This document shows positions 17,734-25,960 of a DNA stretch of 32,776 nt, piece by piece. The stretch comes from an uncultured Saprospiraceae bacterium (GTDB lineage Bacteria; Bacteroidota; Bacteroidia; Chitinophagales; Saprospiraceae), in assembly GCA_937997635.1 (NCBI GenBank), contig CALLFA010000239.1:1-32776 (forward strand). Direction: 5' to 3'. The translations under genes and the position numbers were made by a program. How positions within the stretch are numbered: the first letter of the stretch is position 1; each line of letters starts with the position of its first letter. The notes beneath the pieces are model-generated. The model had not been told where the DNA came from. It worked only from the letters and a program-made list of their open reading frames with translations, and did no database searches.

Positions 17734-18129
17734 ATGATAATCAGGTCATTACATATCATAATCGCGTTAACCTTACTCTTAAGCACGTCTGGGGTAACAA
17801 TTACAGCGTATTTCTGTAAAGACAATCTGAGTGGCCTTAGTCTTTTCTCTCCAAAAGAGTGTAGCAGTACAACAAAAGCATGTTGTGCCAAATCAGATGG
17901 CAAAAAGAAGTGCTGTACTTCCGATTCTAAGTTTTTCAAAATAGATGTAGACCAGCAGACAGCTAAACTAGTTGATTATACAGATATTGATGTTGATCAG
18001 CCGATGGCGGTAAATTCTCATATAGCTATTGAGGAGCCAGTTGCGCAGAAAGTAAACAAATCAGTCTTATATCGACCGCCACCCTTGGTCGAAGACCTCA
18101 CCACATTATTTCAAGTCTATTTGTGTTAG
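17734..18129 (+). CDS. Cys-rich exported protein, HYC_CC_PP family
   Basis: A 131-residue protein with a signal sequence (about 1-25) and the signature spacing of the Bacteroidota HYC_CC_PP family. The H-Y-C element appears here as Y-F-C (C28), C-C pairs lie at 50-51 and 60-61, and P-P-P at 115-117. Further cysteines are at 43 and 131. The family is found near heavy-metal genes and the cysteines suggest metal (copper-like) binding outside the cytoplasm; this is inference. The ATG at 17734 directly follows a TTG that could also serve. It is the first gene of a run with an outer-membrane barrel and a double HMA protein, the expected context. Confidence 0.75.
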   Translation: MIIRSLHIIIALTLLLSTSGVTITAYFCKDNLSGLSLFSPKECSSTTKACCAKSDGKKKCCTSDSKFFKIDVDQQTAKLVDYTDIDVDQPMAVNSHIAIEEPVAQKVNKSVLYRPPPLVEDLTTLFQVYLC

Positions 18130-18190
18130 TATACAATTGAACCAAGCATATAACTGCTTTTTATTCAATTGAATATGCATTAAACACAAT

Positions 18191-18937
18191 ATGAAATTTT
18201 TAAAACTTTTATTTTTTCAATTCATTGCTGCGTATACATTTGCGCAAGGACCGCCGATTACTGGTGATAAAGCAATCATGCTCAGTGAAGGGACTTTCAT
18301 TGTCAGAACGCTGACGGAGAGTTTAAACACTGATAATGGCAATTATTTCTATGCGCCATTAATGTTTCATTATTTGCCATCGTCAAAAATATTGACGGCA
18401 GTTCATATTCCTTATCTGTCTACGCCAGATGAATCTGGATTAGCTGATATTACAGTACGAGCTAAGTACCAGTTTTACCGCAAAGACAAAAAAGGTAAAA
18501 CACACAGACTAGCCCTAAAGAGTGTTCATTGGATTCCAACAGGAATAGAAACTACTTTCGAGGACTATGGTGTCGGTGCTTACCAAACTGCACTGACTAT
18601 CATCAGTGGGTATGAAACACTGAAGCATGGTATAGGAGTAGAAGCTGGATACAGATATGTCGGAGGTGAAAATACCGACTATTGGGTCGCAAATGTAGGA
18701 TTTGGTTTACCGTTATTAAAGCCAACCTATCCAGTCAATCAACTGAATTTATATTTCGAATACAATAGTGAATTTTACAATGATGGCAGAACTCTGATTA
18801 ATTATTCGCAAGGAATTCAATACGCCAGAGATCAAGTAACTCTTGATTTAGCATTACAAATTCCACTCGTTCAATCAGACGAATTTATAAACCAACGTGT
18901 ATATAAACTATTTATTGGAGCCAGATACATCTGGTGA
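18191..18937 (+). CDS. Outer-membrane beta-barrel protein of the metal cassette
   Basis: A 248-residue protein with a signal peptide (M-K-F-L-K start, ending near Y-T-F-A-Q) followed by alternating hydrophobic and polar strands rich in Tyr, Phe and Trp. It ends in G-A-R-Y-I-W, an aromatic C-terminus typical of outer-membrane barrels recognised by BAM. It resembles MetA-like/transporter barrel proteins found beside heavy-metal genes in Bacteroidota. It follows the Cys-rich protein by 61 bp and precedes the HMA protein, with an intrinsic terminator in between. A role in metal passage is inferred from this neighbourhood only. Confidence 0.7.
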   Translation: MKFLKLLFFQFIAAYTFAQGPPITGDKAIMLSEGTFIVRTLTESLNTDNGNYFYAPLMFHYLPSSKILTAVHIPYLSTPDESGLADITVRAKYQFYRKDKKGKTHRLALKSVHWIPTGIETTFEDYGVGAYQTALTIISGYETLKHGIGVEAGYRYVGGENTDYWVANVGFGLPLLKPTYPVNQLNLYFEYNSEFYNDGRTLINYSQGIQYARDQVTLDLALQIPLVQSDEFINQRVYKLFIGARYIW

Positions 18938-18951
18938 TTTACACAAAATCT

Positions 18952-18985
18952 AACATGCCTTGGCAAAAGGTTGAGGCATGTTTTT
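18952..18985 (+). terminator. Intrinsic terminator after the barrel gene
   Basis: AACATGCCT (18952-18960) pairs with AGGCATGTT (18974-18982), a 9-bp stem with a 13-base loop, running directly into a T-run (18981-18985). This is a canonical Rho-independent form, 15 bp after the barrel stop and 15 bp before the next ATG. It may reduce read-through into the HMA gene. Confidence 0.75.
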
Positions 18986-18999
18986 AAAATATTTTAATT

Positions 19000-19641
19000 A
19001 TGAAACAAATAATATTATTAATCATTCTCAGCATCGGTTTGACAACAAATCTGGATGCACAAAAAAAGAAGAAACAACGTGATGTGGTAGAGACAGTCGT
19101 CGAAGGTCTTGGCTGCCCTTTTTGCGCTTATGGCTTAGAGAAGAAATTCAAAAAAGTCAAAGGCATTAAAAATGTCAAAATCGAAATCGAAGAAGGTCTA
19201 TTCAGTTTTACTGTACCAGAGGATAATGAAATTACTTTAGAGGAAATTGATCAAAGAGTTGTTGATGCAGGATATACGCCTATGGCTGTAAAGATTACCC
19301 GTTTTACTGGTGAAGTAGAGGAAACACGTTTTGAATTGCAAGACATTGCTACCAATAAATCAAGTGAATTTTTAGTGTGGGGTATTTGTGACATGTGTAA
19401 ATCTAGAATTGAACGAACGACACAGAAAGTAGAAGGTATCGGTTTTGCCAAGTGGGATAAGAAAACTAAAATGCTAAAGATCGATTACGATTCAGAGCTA
19501 ACGTCTGTTGAAGCAGTAAAACAAGCACTTGCTGATGCAGGGCATGATACTGAAAATATAAAAGCAACAGATGAAAAGTATGATGATTTACCTGCCTGTT
19601 GCTTGTATGATCGAGATGATATTAAAAAAGGTACACATTAG
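19000..19641 (+). CDS. Exported protein with two heavy-metal-associated (HMA) domains
   Basis: A 213-residue protein with a signal peptide (about 1-20, L-D-A-Q end), a Lys-rich stretch, then two ferredoxin-like HMA domains. The first has G-C-P-F-C (C39, C42; about residues 29-97). The second has G-I-C-D-M-C (C130, C133; about 122-190). Canonical HMA uses M-x-C-x-x-C; here the x-x residues are P-F and D-M, and Met is replaced by Gly or Trp-Gly. Export of a double HMA protein differs from the usual cytoplasmic chaperones such as CopZ. A C-terminal A-C-C-L-Y motif adds two more cysteines. With the Cys-rich and barrel proteins it points to periplasmic copper-like metal handling; the metal is not established. 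Confidence 0.85.
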   Translation: MKQIILLIILSIGLTTNLDAQKKKKQRDVVETVVEGLGCPFCAYGLEKKFKKVKGIKNVKIEIEEGLFSFTVPEDNEITLEEIDQRVVDAGYTPMAVKITRFTGEVEETRFELQDIATNKSSEFLVWGICDMCKSRIERTTQKVEGIGFAKWDKKTKMLKIDYDSELTSVEAVKQALADAGHDTENIKATDEKYDDLPACCLYDRDDIKKGTH

Positions 19642-19643
19642 GA

Positions 19644-19665
19644 ACCTGCCTGACGAAAGGCAGGT
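19644..19665. terminator. 8-bp hairpin after the HMA gene
   Basis: ACCTGCCT-GACGAA-AGGCAGGT is a perfect 8-bp stem with a 6-base loop, 3 bp after the HMA stop. There is no good U-tract. CCTGCC fragments recur near 5025 and 15533, so it may be a small dispersed palindrome that also works as a transcript end. Confidence 0.5.
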
Positions 19666-19684
19666 GATAAATATTTAATGTTGA

Positions 19685-20533
19685 ATGAATTTATTTATTG
19701 AAAAGTCGATGTTGTTTACCAAAGGGTTTTTGAATTTGGCGATGATTATCGTGATAGTATTGACAATAAGCTCTTGTGGTCCTAATGTACTTTGGGAATT
19801 TGAACGAGATATTGAATTGACGGATGTGTCTCCGAATGGTATCGCGATTATCGGTGATGATATATGGATAGCGGATACAGATAATAACCGGATGGTGGTG
19901 ATTGATGATGTAGGAAATATAAAGAGAGAAATAATTGACATAGATCGTCCCATGCACATCGCACAAGTAAATGGCAAACCATTGGTGTCAGAATACGGAT
20001 CAGATGTCATTAATATTCTTGATGGAGACCAGCGAGACACCCTTGTCATCCAAGCAGAATTGGATGCTCCTGCCAGTGCTGATATGAGTGGTAATAAAAT
20101 CGCCATTGCAGATTTTTATAATCACCGCGTGATCGTAGAAGAAAATGGCAAAGAGATGCAAATTGGTAAAAAGGGCGATGCGCCAGGAGAATTTCACTAT
20201 CCGACAGATGTCCAATTTTTTAATGATCAGTTATATGTCGCAGATGCTTACAATCACAGAGTCCAAGTGTTTGATGGTAACGGCAACCACCTGAATACCA
20301 TTGGAGGTGACCAAGGCATGAATGCTGCTACAGGTATTTATGTCACACCAGATTACATTATTGTCACCGATTTTGAGAATGACCGCGTGCTGACATTTTC
20401 GCAAGAGGGTGAGCTAGTAGATTTGATGGATGAAGGATTTTTACGACCTACGGATGTGTTGGTGCATGGTGACAAATTGTATGTCTTAAACTTTAAGGGC
20501 AAATTTATTTCCATTTTTAAGCTTAATGTTTAA
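19685..20533 (+). CDS. NHL-repeat beta-propeller lipoprotein
   Basis: A 282-residue exported protein: a hydrophobic signal with lipobox I-S-S-C, then NHL/SMP-30-like propeller repeats covering nearly the whole length. Repeated patterns are visible: N-G-I-A-I-I-G-D-D-I-W-I-A-D-T-D-N-N-R, Y-P-T-D-V-Q-F-F-N-D-Q-L-Y-V-A-D-A-Y-N-H-R and R-P-T-D-V-L-V-H-G-D-K-L-Y-V-L, each a blade of a probable six-bladed propeller. An in-frame ATG at 19709 gives an equally good signal peptide. Such propellers usually bind proteins or ligands and act as scaffolds or lactonase-like enzymes. It follows the HMA gene by 43 bp and may belong to the metal cassette, but its own sequence does not show a metal role. Confidence 0.8.
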   Translation: MNLFIEKSMLFTKGFLNLAMIIVIVLTISSCGPNVLWEFERDIELTDVSPNGIAIIGDDIWIADTDNNRMVVIDDVGNIKREIIDIDRPMHIAQVNGKPLVSEYGSDVINILDGDQRDTLVIQAELDAPASADMSGNKIAIADFYNHRVIVEENGKEMQIGKKGDAPGEFHYPTDVQFFNDQLYVADAYNHRVQVFDGNGNHLNTIGGDQGMNAATGIYVTPDYIIVTDFENDRVLTFSQEGELVDLMDEGFLRPTDVLVHGDKLYVLNFKGKFISIFKLNV

Positions 20534-20563
20534 ACAAAATAAAATCTAGTTGATTTATAAGCT

Positions 20564-21322
20564 ATGAAATTATCCTATGTTGCATTCGCCCTGATAGGGG
20601 TCTTCTTATTCATCACAACTTTCGCCCAACAGAAAAAGTCAGTTTTTGATTTTAGTCAGAAGGTCATTGATGAATGTATCAAAGTCCATGGTGGTAAAAC
20701 ATATAAAAAAGCTCATTACAGCTATGACTTTCGTGATAAGTCTTATGAATATCAGCGTCAAGATGGTGCTTATACATATGCACGCACCTACACAGATAAA
20801 CAAGGCAATAAGCTAAAGGATGTTTTGACTAATGATTCCTTCTCTCACTATATAAATGGAAAGCACAAAACGAATCTTGATCCCAAAAACGAATTTAAGT
20901 ATAAGGAGACCGTGAATTCTGTCCACTATTTCGCTTTCTTACCATACTTTTTAAATGATGGTGCGGTAAATAAAAAGTACTTGGGACTGGTCGATATCAA
21001 AGGCAAGAAATACCATGAGATCGAAGTAACGTTTGATCAAGAAGGTGGTGGTGTTGATCATCAAGATGTCTATGTGTACTGGATACAAGATGAGACATTC
21101 ACCTTAGACTATTTGGCTTATTCATTTCAAGTGAATGGCGGAGGAGTTCGTTTCAGAGAAGCGTATAATCCAAGAAAAGTGGGCGATATCCGCTTTCAAG
21201 ATTATGTCAATTATAAGCATAACGATAAAATGACTCCCGTGCATGAACTCGATCAGGCATTTGTGAATGGGGATTTGAAGGAGTTGTCTCGGATTGAGTT
21301 GAAGAATGTTACGGCACTTTGA
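20564..21322 (+). CDS. Exported DUF6503-like protein
   Basis: A 252-residue protein with a signal peptide (about 1-22, ending T-T-F-A-Q-Q). The mature part resembles Bacteroidota DUF6503 proteins: a C-I-K-V-H-G-G-K-T-Y-K-K-A-H-Y-S-Y-D-F-R start, aromatic beta-strands, and a later D-V-Y-V-Y-W-I element. These have a lipoprotein-carrier-like (LolA/outer membrane lipoprotein) half-barrel look, but no function is known. It lies 30 bp after the propeller gene and so is probably co-transcribed with it. The transcript ends at the palindrome cluster that follows. Confidence 0.7.
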   Translation: MKLSYVAFALIGVFLFITTFAQQKKSVFDFSQKVIDECIKVHGGKTYKKAHYSYDFRDKSYEYQRQDGAYTYARTYTDKQGNKLKDVLTNDSFSHYINGKHKTNLDPKNEFKYKETVNSVHYFAFLPYFLNDGAVNKKYLGLVDIKGKKYHEIEVTFDQEGGGVDHQDVYVYWIQDETFTLDYLAYSFQVNGGGVRFREAYNPRKVGDIRFQDYVNYKHNDKMTPVHELDQAFVNGDLKELSRIELKNVTAL

Positions 21323-21659
21323 CCCAAATATACATTGCTTGTAAAATGTGTTAGCCTGAAAGGGCGAAAAGCATATACAACATAATTCATAATTCTTTTT
21401 ACCAAGAGTTGTAACCTTGGCTATAGTCTAGCGCCCTTTCAGGGCTTTTATACCATTTGTTTTTGCCTGCAATACCCCAAAGGGGTATCATCAACAGCGG
21501 GGGACATCGTCCCTCGCTGGCGTAACGTTTCGACGAGGAGTCCCAACGGGACGACCTTGTTTATTCGCAAATTGTCTAAACTCTAGGTAGTCCCCTTAGA
21601 AATCCTAAACACAACATCACTAGGATGAGGTTTCACCCCTAGTGATAATTATAGCGATA
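21323..21659. repeat. Cluster of short palindromes between convergent genes
   Basis: This 337-bp gap holds several different short-loop palindromes. GCCCT-TTC-AGGGC (21433-21445) also pairs with the arm at 21353-21366. ATACCCC-AAA-GGGGTAT lies at 21472-21488, an 11-bp stem with an ATC loop at 21495-21519, and GTCCC-AAC-GGGAC at 21540-21552. ATCACTAGG (21616-21624) pairs with CCTAGTGAT (21638-21646). The first four share GC-rich arms around a 3-base loop, like REP-type elements in other bacteria. No gene is seen. Both transcripts probably end here. Confidence 0.75.
21616..21646. terminator. 9-bp stem, probable bidirectional terminator
   Basis: ATCACTAGG pairs with CCTAGTGAT across a 13-base loop, 14 bp from the stop of the minus-strand transglutaminase-like gene. 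It follows the last palindrome of the cluster. The location between convergent genes suggests termination from one or both sides. There is no strong U-tract. Confidence 0.45.
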
Positions 21660-23672
21660 TTACAATTTCACCAACACAATCTTCTCCTTATGCTTCGTTG
21701 CAATATGATCAAAAAACGTCTTAATCCCAGCATACATTTCAGGCCCGAGATAAGTTGCATTTATTTTCAATCTTGAATTGATGATGATCTTATTATTCAT
21801 CATATTTGAATTGAATGTAAATGAACCTAACTTATCTGGCATTGACACATTTAGCTTTTCAGGCATTTCTAGTAATGTATAGCCTTCAGGAATAGCAATG
21901 CTGTAGACGATTGTTTCTTCCATTTTATCGTTAAAGAACACTGGGTATGAACGATTTTCTTCTATAAATGGATTTATTTTATATCCCTTGTTACCTGTAC
22001 AGTCTAAAAACAGTTTGTCTCCAATTGACTCAAGTAAGTTTTCTGTCTCATACGTTGCTGCTAAAGTATAATTAGGAAAAGTCTTTGTTTTATTTTCGAT
22101 TTTAAGCGACTCTGTAAAGATGCCTTCTTTATCTTCCTCAAATGCTTCTATAAGTTCTTCTTCTGTTTTCTTACTTGGAGAATATTGCTTCATCATACTT
22201 GACGCATTATGAGAATACTTCGCATTTTCTGTGACAGTACAAATCAGTTCGTCATCAATTTCCAAGTTCATCACATAGGCACGTTGATCTCTATTTGGAT
22301 TAGGTATTTCTACTAATTCGCCTGTATTTTGAATAATGAGTACCCCATTAAGATTAGTTGCTCGTGTAGGTAGATAACCTAAATCTACCGATGAATCTGA
22401 AGCATCAAGGTAAATCGCATCGTCTCCTACCAACACCAGTACCAGCACATAATTTAAATCAGTAACTGTAGGATAAAATTGGTTTAACACGCCAGAATAC
22501 ACATTTTTGGTCAGGACCGGCTGTGCAGTTAATCCGGCCTTCCTTAATGTATTGATCAAAAGAAGATTTATGTCTGCAATTGAACCTGATTGTTTTTCAT
22601 AGGCCTCATTCAAGGATTGAGAAGCATAAATACCATATGACTCATTCCACTCCATCCTGTTTTTTATATTGTTATAAATAATAGCCAATTTTTCTTGCGC
22701 AGACTTATCTTTTACTGACTCTATTAAATCATCGGTAGACTTTATTTTTTTATTTAATAATTTTCCAAAACTGGAATTATCTTGTAAGTTTTCTGCAATA
22801 CTGTTCCATGATTTAGAATAGTATTCGATTGTAGAACCTGGAAATTTGGTATACAACAGTTCGAATAAAATACTGCTTCTATATGTATTCATGTGATAGA
22901 CAAAATCTTCATCTTTTAGTGAAGGGATGTTAGATGATGTATACTTGCTTATTGTTGTTTCATATGACACAGTTTGAGGTGCAGTTCTTTTTCGATCAAA
23001 AGAAGCACTGCTTGCACTGGTAAAAGTGCCTTGGAAAACAATTTTATCTGATTTTGTTCTTGTATCAACATCCAAGCCAACCGCACCAGTAGTCCGAGTG
23101 TTGTAATTGAAATATTCTGGTATTTCGACTTCTACTTCACTGTAATCACATGGGATGTCGTATTGATTTTGCCACTTAGGAATTTCATAGACAAAAGGCG
23201 ATCGTATTTTATATCGGTATTCAAATACAGTACCCTTCTTTATACTTGGAATTGCAAATTTTCTTGTAGACCAATTTTTACTCGTTTCCTCTGTAAAAAC
23301 ATCTTTCGAGCTTAATTCACTTTTTTTAAGCTTATTATTTTCTATGTTATAGGCAATAGCTTTAATGCCTGAAACTTTCTCTTTCATTCTATTTGTACGG
23401 TAATACCTGATAGAAATGTCTGCTAAATCAGATGCGTTTTCATCATAGATTTTTATTTTTTTATAAACTTCAGTGATTAACTCAAATCTGCTTTCGTTTT
23501 TGTTGTATTCGAAGTAGGTTCTGCCGACTTGACTTAAAATGGCCGCTTGTGCATCTGGTTCTGACGTGTGGGCTGTTTGACTAACTTCATCCTGAGTCAC
23601 TTTTCCAAATTTTTGCGCATAGATGAATGTTATGCAAAAGCACAATAGGATGGTAATAACATTCTTTTTCAT
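21660..23672 (-). CDS. DUF3857/transglutaminase-like protein, probably catalytically inactive
   Basis: A 670-residue exported protein (signal peptide ending near F-I-Y-A-Q) with an N-terminal DUF3857 domain (about 50-230) and a transglutaminase-like core (about 300-440), then a C-terminal beta-rich part. In the core, the catalytic Cys position reads Ile365 (G-S-I-A-D-I-N where active members have G-D-C). The His position reads Tyr408 (L-N-Y-V-L-V). The third acid survives in Y-L-D-A-S-D. It is therefore probably a pseudoenzyme. It lies 5 bp downstream of its active-looking paralog, so the two are surely co-transcribed and may work together at the cell envelope. Target unknown. Confidence 0.85.
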   Translation of the reverse strand: MKKNVITILLCFCITFIYAQKFGKVTQDEVSQTAHTSEPDAQAAILSQVGRTYFEYNKNESRFELITEVYKKIKIYDENASDLADISIRYYRTNRMKEKVSGIKAIAYNIENNKLKKSELSSKDVFTEETSKNWSTRKFAIPSIKKGTVFEYRYKIRSPFVYEIPKWQNQYDIPCDYSEVEVEIPEYFNYNTRTTGAVGLDVDTRTKSDKIVFQGTFTSASSASFDRKRTAPQTVSYETTISKYTSSNIPSLKDEDFVYHMNTYRSSILFELLYTKFPGSTIEYYSKSWNSIAENLQDNSSFGKLLNKKIKSTDDLIESVKDKSAQEKLAIIYNNIKNRMEWNESYGIYASQSLNEAYEKQSGSIADINLLLINTLRKAGLTAQPVLTKNVYSGVLNQFYPTVTDLNYVLVLVLVGDDAIYLDASDSSVDLGYLPTRATNLNGVLIIQNTGELVEIPNPNRDQRAYVMNLEIDDELICTVTENAKYSHNASSMMKQYSPSKKTEEELIEAFEEDKEGIFTESLKIENKTKTFPNYTLAATYETENLLESIGDKLFLDCTGNKGYKINPFIEENRSYPVFFNDKMEETIVYSIAIPEGYTLLEMPEKLNVSMPDKLGSFTFNSNMMNNKIIINSRLKINATYLGPEMYAGIKTFFDHIATKHKEKIVLVKL

Positions 23673-23677
23673 AATTG

Positions 23678-25570
23678 TTAATTTAATTCTAGTATGATTT
23701 TAGTTTGATCTTTCTGAATAGATGTTTTTATAAAATTCCGAAAGTCTGTATATAATTCTTTGTTGTATTGCCCTTTATTTAATTGTATTACTCTAGTAAT
23801 CTTAACTTGATTATTTTCAGTCGAAAACTCTAACGAATATTTACCAAAATCAGTTTCAGTAGTTGTGTTTTCTGGTAATTCTTTCAGTTTATAACCTGGT
23901 GGAATGGTATAAGTAACATGATCTACAAAAGACTTATTTCTTTGTAAATAAAAATCGTGTTTTCTTTTTCTTACTCTTTTAGGCGTATCCAGATTAAAAT
24001 TAATAGGGATTGCAGGAATATAGAATTCACTACCAGAAGAAAAGCCAAAATTTTCACCTGTCAATGAAATGCTTTCTTTAAAAGAGCGCTCTTCTTCACT
24101 TGTTTTAAATTCAGTTTGTGTTATGTTGAGATTATCAATTGATCGCAAGGTTGATTTATATTGTTTTATAACATCTTCTTGAAGTAATGTCTGTAAACCA
24201 GATCTCGAAAAATACTGGCCGGTGTTTGAAATATTTAAATCGATCTTTATTTTGGATTCATCTTCTAATGTTATTGCCCAATTGCATTCTCTTTTATTTT
24301 CCTCATGCGTAAAACGTTTTGTTTGTTTTATTTTAGAGCCACTTGGACCTACAGAAAGTACTTGTCGGTCATCGGTAAAAGAACCTATGTGTCCAAATGG
24401 AGCACTTTGCGATGTGCATTCCAACCAATATTCTTGTCCATCTACGTTTGGTAAATTTAAAATGACATGGTTGCCTTGAAATCCAACAATATTTGTATTG
24501 AAGTCTTTGATTCTGCTGCCAGCATACACAACCGAATACCTACTTTCTATTCCTGCTTCTTGTAATAGAGACATCGTCAGATTTGTCAATCCTTTGCAGT
24601 CTCCATATCCTTTATCAGACACGACAGATGCCGCTTCTGGTTTCCATCCGCCTATGCCAAGCTGTATACTTACATATCTCGATTTAGACTGTACATAATC
24701 GTATATGGCAGTAGCTTTTTCATAGTCAGTTTTACAATCTTTGATTAATGTATTTAATTCAGCTTGTTGACTTTGGCTTAGTTCAGTTTGCGATTTTAAT
24801 AGTGAGTCGTAATACCAATCTCCAAATTCTTCCCAACTGTTCGCTTGACCCTTAACACCTTCAAGAGAAAATTTTGACAAGCCAAAATACACACATGGCA
24901 GAAGGGCCTCAGAAGGCAAACAATATTCCTCGTATTCCAGTGCTTTTAACCCTTGTATGGATGCTTTGTATGAATTTGATTTTGTCTCTTTGTCAATTCG
25001 ATATGCATGTAATCTTTCATCAACCAATAAGTCTATCGATGGATCTAACACATTTATTTCAATGCTAGAATATTCTACTGATTCACCAAATCCTGATGCT
25101 GTATGCCAGTCTGGAAGAAAGGCTGTATTCGATGATTTTGTTGTGTAACTAAACTCATATGTAAATGGAATTGATGTGGCGACATATTCCAAGTACTTGT
25201 ATTTTCCATCTACAATAAGATCTGAGCCTGATGTGGGAGATATCTCTTCAAATTGCTTAGACTTATACTCCTTTATAAGGTTTCCTTTTTCATCGTAGAT
25301 TAATAATTTGAGGTCGGATACTTTTCGTTTTTTATCAAAGTAAACAGCAAATGGAATTGAGGAGTCACTGTTTTTTATAATTGACTTGACTGTTTTTACT
25401 TGTGTTTTGAGACTCTTTTCATGTTCAACCTGCATGATCGTTTGATGATATCTTACAACGGTAGACACATTCTTTAAAAGAGAATCTGGGATTGACGAAA
25501 TAGGGTAATGTGTTGCCATTAATCCCATAGTGGATATCAAGAATAAAGTGATTGTGTAAAGTAGTTTCAT
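23678..25570 (-). CDS. DUF3857/transglutaminase-like protein with intact catalytic residues
   Basis: A 630-residue exported protein (signal peptide ending near L-M-A-T) with DUF3857 (about 55-230) and a transglutaminase-like cysteine-peptidase core (about 265-400). The catalytic site is readable: C325 in G-Y-G-D-C-K-G-L, H368 in G-N-H-V-I-L-N-L and an acid at E384 in Y-W-L-E-C-T (Asp is more usual). Such proteins are common in Bacteroidota, act in the periplasm or at the outer membrane, and are proposed to be peptidases or cross-linkers. A substrate is not known. It is the first gene of a two-gene unit with the inactive paralog 5 bp downstream. A TAnnTTTG element at 25626-25633 may start it. 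Confidence 0.88.
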   Translation of the reverse strand: MKLLYTITLFLISTMGLMATHYPISSIPDSLLKNVSTVVRYHQTIMQVEHEKSLKTQVKTVKSIIKNSDSSIPFAVYFDKKRKVSDLKLLIYDEKGNLIKEYKSKQFEEISPTSGSDLIVDGKYKYLEYVATSIPFTYEFSYTTKSSNTAFLPDWHTASGFGESVEYSSIEINVLDPSIDLLVDERLHAYRIDKETKSNSYKASIQGLKALEYEEYCLPSEALLPCVYFGLSKFSLEGVKGQANSWEEFGDWYYDSLLKSQTELSQSQQAELNTLIKDCKTDYEKATAIYDYVQSKSRYVSIQLGIGGWKPEAASVVSDKGYGDCKGLTNLTMSLLQEAGIESRYSVVYAGSRIKDFNTNIVGFQGNHVILNLPNVDGQEYWLECTSQSAPFGHIGSFTDDRQVLSVGPSGSKIKQTKRFTHEENKRECNWAITLEDESKIKIDLNISNTGQYFSRSGLQTLLQEDVIKQYKSTLRSIDNLNITQTEFKTSEEERSFKESISLTGENFGFSSGSEFYIPAIPINFNLDTPKRVRKRKHDFYLQRNKSFVDHVTYTIPPGYKLKELPENTTTETDFGKYSLEFSTENNQVKITRVIQLNKGQYNKELYTDFRNFIKTSIQKDQTKIILELN

Positions 25571-25625
25571 AAGAGTTCTATCATGAAGTTAGTTTGAATC
25601 TACATAAAATACAAGCATTTGATCA

Positions 25626-25633
25626 CAAATATA
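25626..25633 (-). promoter_or_regulatory. Possible -7 promoter element of the DUF3857 pair
   Basis: Read on the minus strand this is TATATTTG, an exact TAnnTTTG match 55 bp upstream of the ATG at 25570, a plausible leader length. The -33 element is not obvious. Confidence 0.35.
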
Positions 25634-25877
25634 ATACCAGCTATAAGAAGAATGACATTGGCTATGCCCCTAAACTGAGGTATTGTTCTTTCTGCTTACT
25701 CAATTTTAACCAATAGAGATATTGCTTCTTTTATATCTGTAGTGATTCGTTATTCCGTAAAAAATCCACTAGCTGAAAATGAAATGCGTGCATTGATTTT
25801 TCTTTTGGTCAAGACTTTAGCTTGGTTAAAAAGTATTGTGAGTTGTCTCCCAAACCCCAAAGCAGTCACATTCCTGT

Positions 25878-25885
25878 TAACTTTG
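25878..25885 (+). promoter_or_regulatory. Possible -7 promoter element of the amidohydrolase gene
   Basis: TAACTTTG, an exact TAnnTTTG match 75 bp upstream of the ATG at 25961. A TTG at 25843 is too far away to be its -33 partner, so support is limited. Confidence 0.3.
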
Positions 25886-25960
25886 GGTTAAGCCAATGTG
25901 TTTCACCCCGTTATAGCACACTAAATCCTTACCTTTAAAGACTTAAAGTTTATTTACGCT

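Larger units (their letters stand above)
25571..25960. other. Divergent intergenic region, 390 bp
   Basis: Spacer between the DUF3857 pair (-) and the amidohydrolase gene (+). It holds a minus-strand TATATTTG -7 match (25626-25633) and a plus-strand TAACTTTG match (25878-25885), both without a clear -33 TTG at normal spacing. Nothing else is evident. Confidence 0.4.

Noticed and set aside
18921..18934. CCAGA-TACA-TCTGG hairpin at the end of the barrel gene
   Set aside because: It falls within conserved coding sequence for the terminal aromatic strand, and a clear terminator follows; likely coincidence.
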